Assembly (NCBI GenBank): GCA_012515495.1 | Contig: JAAYYH010000256.1 | Location: forward strand, 1-5,078 | DNA from: Coriobacteriaceae bacterium | GTDB lineage: Bacteria > Actinomycetota > Coriobacteriia > Coriobacteriales > UBA8131 | Direction: 5' to 3' | Length of the DNA: 5,078 nucleotides | In this document: piece after piece, positions 4,447-5,078 of the stretch | Position numbering within the stretch: position 1 is the stretch's first letter | Layout: each line of letters begins with the position of its first letter | The notes under the pieces: generated by a model | Databases searched by the model: none | The model's input: the letters and a program-made list of their open reading frames with translations, nothing else | Told to the model about the DNA's origin: nothing | Program-made: the position numbers and the translations under genes

Positions 4447-5078
4447 CGATCAGTACTCCGTTTACCAGAAATCTACTGTTTGCCTGCAGAGGATCTGACA
4501 TGCAGGTGCTCAATTGGACAATCTTATCACTAATAGTGAGCTTTGTATCAGGTCTGGCATTGGCCAGCAATGAGTCTGGTTGCGCAACAAATGCGAAATA
4601 ATCAAGCACAACATTTGGTTTCTTGAAGTCGAATGACTTCAAGATGTGACGGTCATCATAGATATAGGCCGAGATGATGCGATAGGTGAGGATGTGATCC
4701 TGCGTATAGATGTAGAAGGTGTCATTGGCAGCGAAGAAATCCGCGTTGCCAAAGTAGTGCAGGGTAGAGAACATGGCCTCATTGACGTTGTTGTGTCCAT
4801 AGAGAAGCGTCACTGGATCGCGGAAGTCGGTATTGTTGGCCAACTGCGAATAGATGGCGCCTTCTGGCGACACTTCGTTATCACGATTGTGGGTAAGATA
4901 GTAGTCGTCATCTGTGGGGTGTTGAACCACAGGATAATTGACGTTGGTTCCTGGTACCTGGATCCAGGCGTAGATATCTGGGTTCTCCTGTTGTAAGGCC
5001 AAAAAGTCGACTGGGTTGTCAACCAAAGAGTCAGGCTCAGAATCTGCTTCACTCGCGTTGGATGGTTTCTCGGCGCGA
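4427..5078 (-). CDS. Class B sortase, N-terminus outside the window
   Basis: This membrane-anchored transpeptidase cleaves a sorting signal in exported proteins and joins them to the wall or to one another. The catalytic triad is visible: His in LLYGHNN (codon 4793-4795), Cys in QLSTCMSD (codon 4502-4504) and Arg in ANSRFLV (codon 4472-4474). WIQVPGTNVNYPVVQ and the extended DRHILKSFDF region are typical of class B. A TTG at 5024-5026 could be taken as the start, but the frame stays open to the window edge. The 17 codons before it encode an acidic Ser/Glu/Pro-rich linker (RAEKPSNASEADSEPDS), so the true start, and presumably a membrane helix, lie beyond 5078. The gene ends inside the LCP gene (20-base overlap). 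No sortase substrate with a sorting motif is in the window. A housekeeping or pilus class is less likely given the motifs. Confidence 0.92.
   Translation of the reverse strand, partial: RAEKPSNASEADSEPDSLVDNPVDFLALQQENPDIYAWIQVPGTNVNYPVVQHPTDDDYYLTHNRDNEVSPEGAIYSQLANNTDFRDPVTLLYGHNNVNEAMFSTLHYFGNADFFAANDTFYIYTQDHILTYRIISAYIYDDRHILKSFDFKKPNVVLDYFAFVAQPDSLLANARPDTKLTISDKIVQLSTCMSDPLQANSRFLVNGVLIDDQPTY

Noticed and set aside
3988..4533. 181-codon plus-strand open frame opposite the LCP and sortase genes
   Set aside because: The minus strand encodes two clear families across the same bases. The hydrophobic look here is only the complement of membrane and strand codons.
5024..5026. TTG as the start of the sortase
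   Set aside because: The frame continues open upstream to the window edge, and class B sortases need an N-terminal membrane segment that is not present after this codon.

Overview
The window looks like chromosome from a Gram-positive (single-membrane) bacterium of moderate GC content. Three things suggest this: a class B sortase, a LytR-CpsA-Psr (LCP) ligase, and a tyrosine-kinase system split into a separate membrane adaptor (CpsC type) and ATPase (CpsD type), as in Firmicutes and Actinobacteria, rather than the fused Wzc form of proteobacteria. The Gly/Ala/Ser-rich kinase tail and the base composition would fit an actinobacterial relative such as a member of the Coriobacteriia. That placement is an impression, not something the sequence proves.

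Layout. Bases 1-186 (+) are the 3' end of a polar amino acid ABC transporter ATPase (GlnQ family). Bases 187-553 hold no conventional gene but are not empty. They contain an A10 tract, a strong sigma70-type promoter (TTGACA, 17 bases, TAGATT), about 260 bases with well-formed RNA helices, and an intrinsic terminator. I read this as an independent structured RNA gene transcribed on +. A 34-codon small ORF with a plausible ribosome binding site lies inside it and is an alternative or additional product.

From 5078 down to 554, everything is on the minus strand and belongs to a surface or extracellular polysaccharide module. In transcription order it is: class B sortase (5' end outside the window), LCP protein (overlaps the sortase by 20 bases), a 174-base gap with a good promoter and a palindrome just upstream of it, CpsC/Wzz-like chain-length adaptor, CpsD/YwqD-like tyrosine kinase (2-base gap), and CpsB/YwqE-like PHP phosphatase. 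The minus-strand genes and the plus-strand RNA converge on one hairpin (496-542) that can terminate both.

How the genes work together. CpsC is expected to anchor and activate CpsD. CpsD autophosphorylates on its tyrosine cluster, and CpsB removes the phosphates. This cycle controls polysaccharide polymerisation and export. The LCP protein would attach the finished polymer to peptidoglycan, while the sortase anchors proteins to the same wall. No glycosyltransferase, polymerase or flippase gene is in the window, so the biosynthetic genes must lie elsewhere, perhaps upstream of the sortase.

Most notable points: the unannotated RNA locus with mutually exclusive helices around 391-417; the CpsD kinase, which carries about 170 residues beyond its tyrosine cluster and has altered Walker A' and EX2RX2R positions; and substitutions at usually conserved arginines in the LCP protein.
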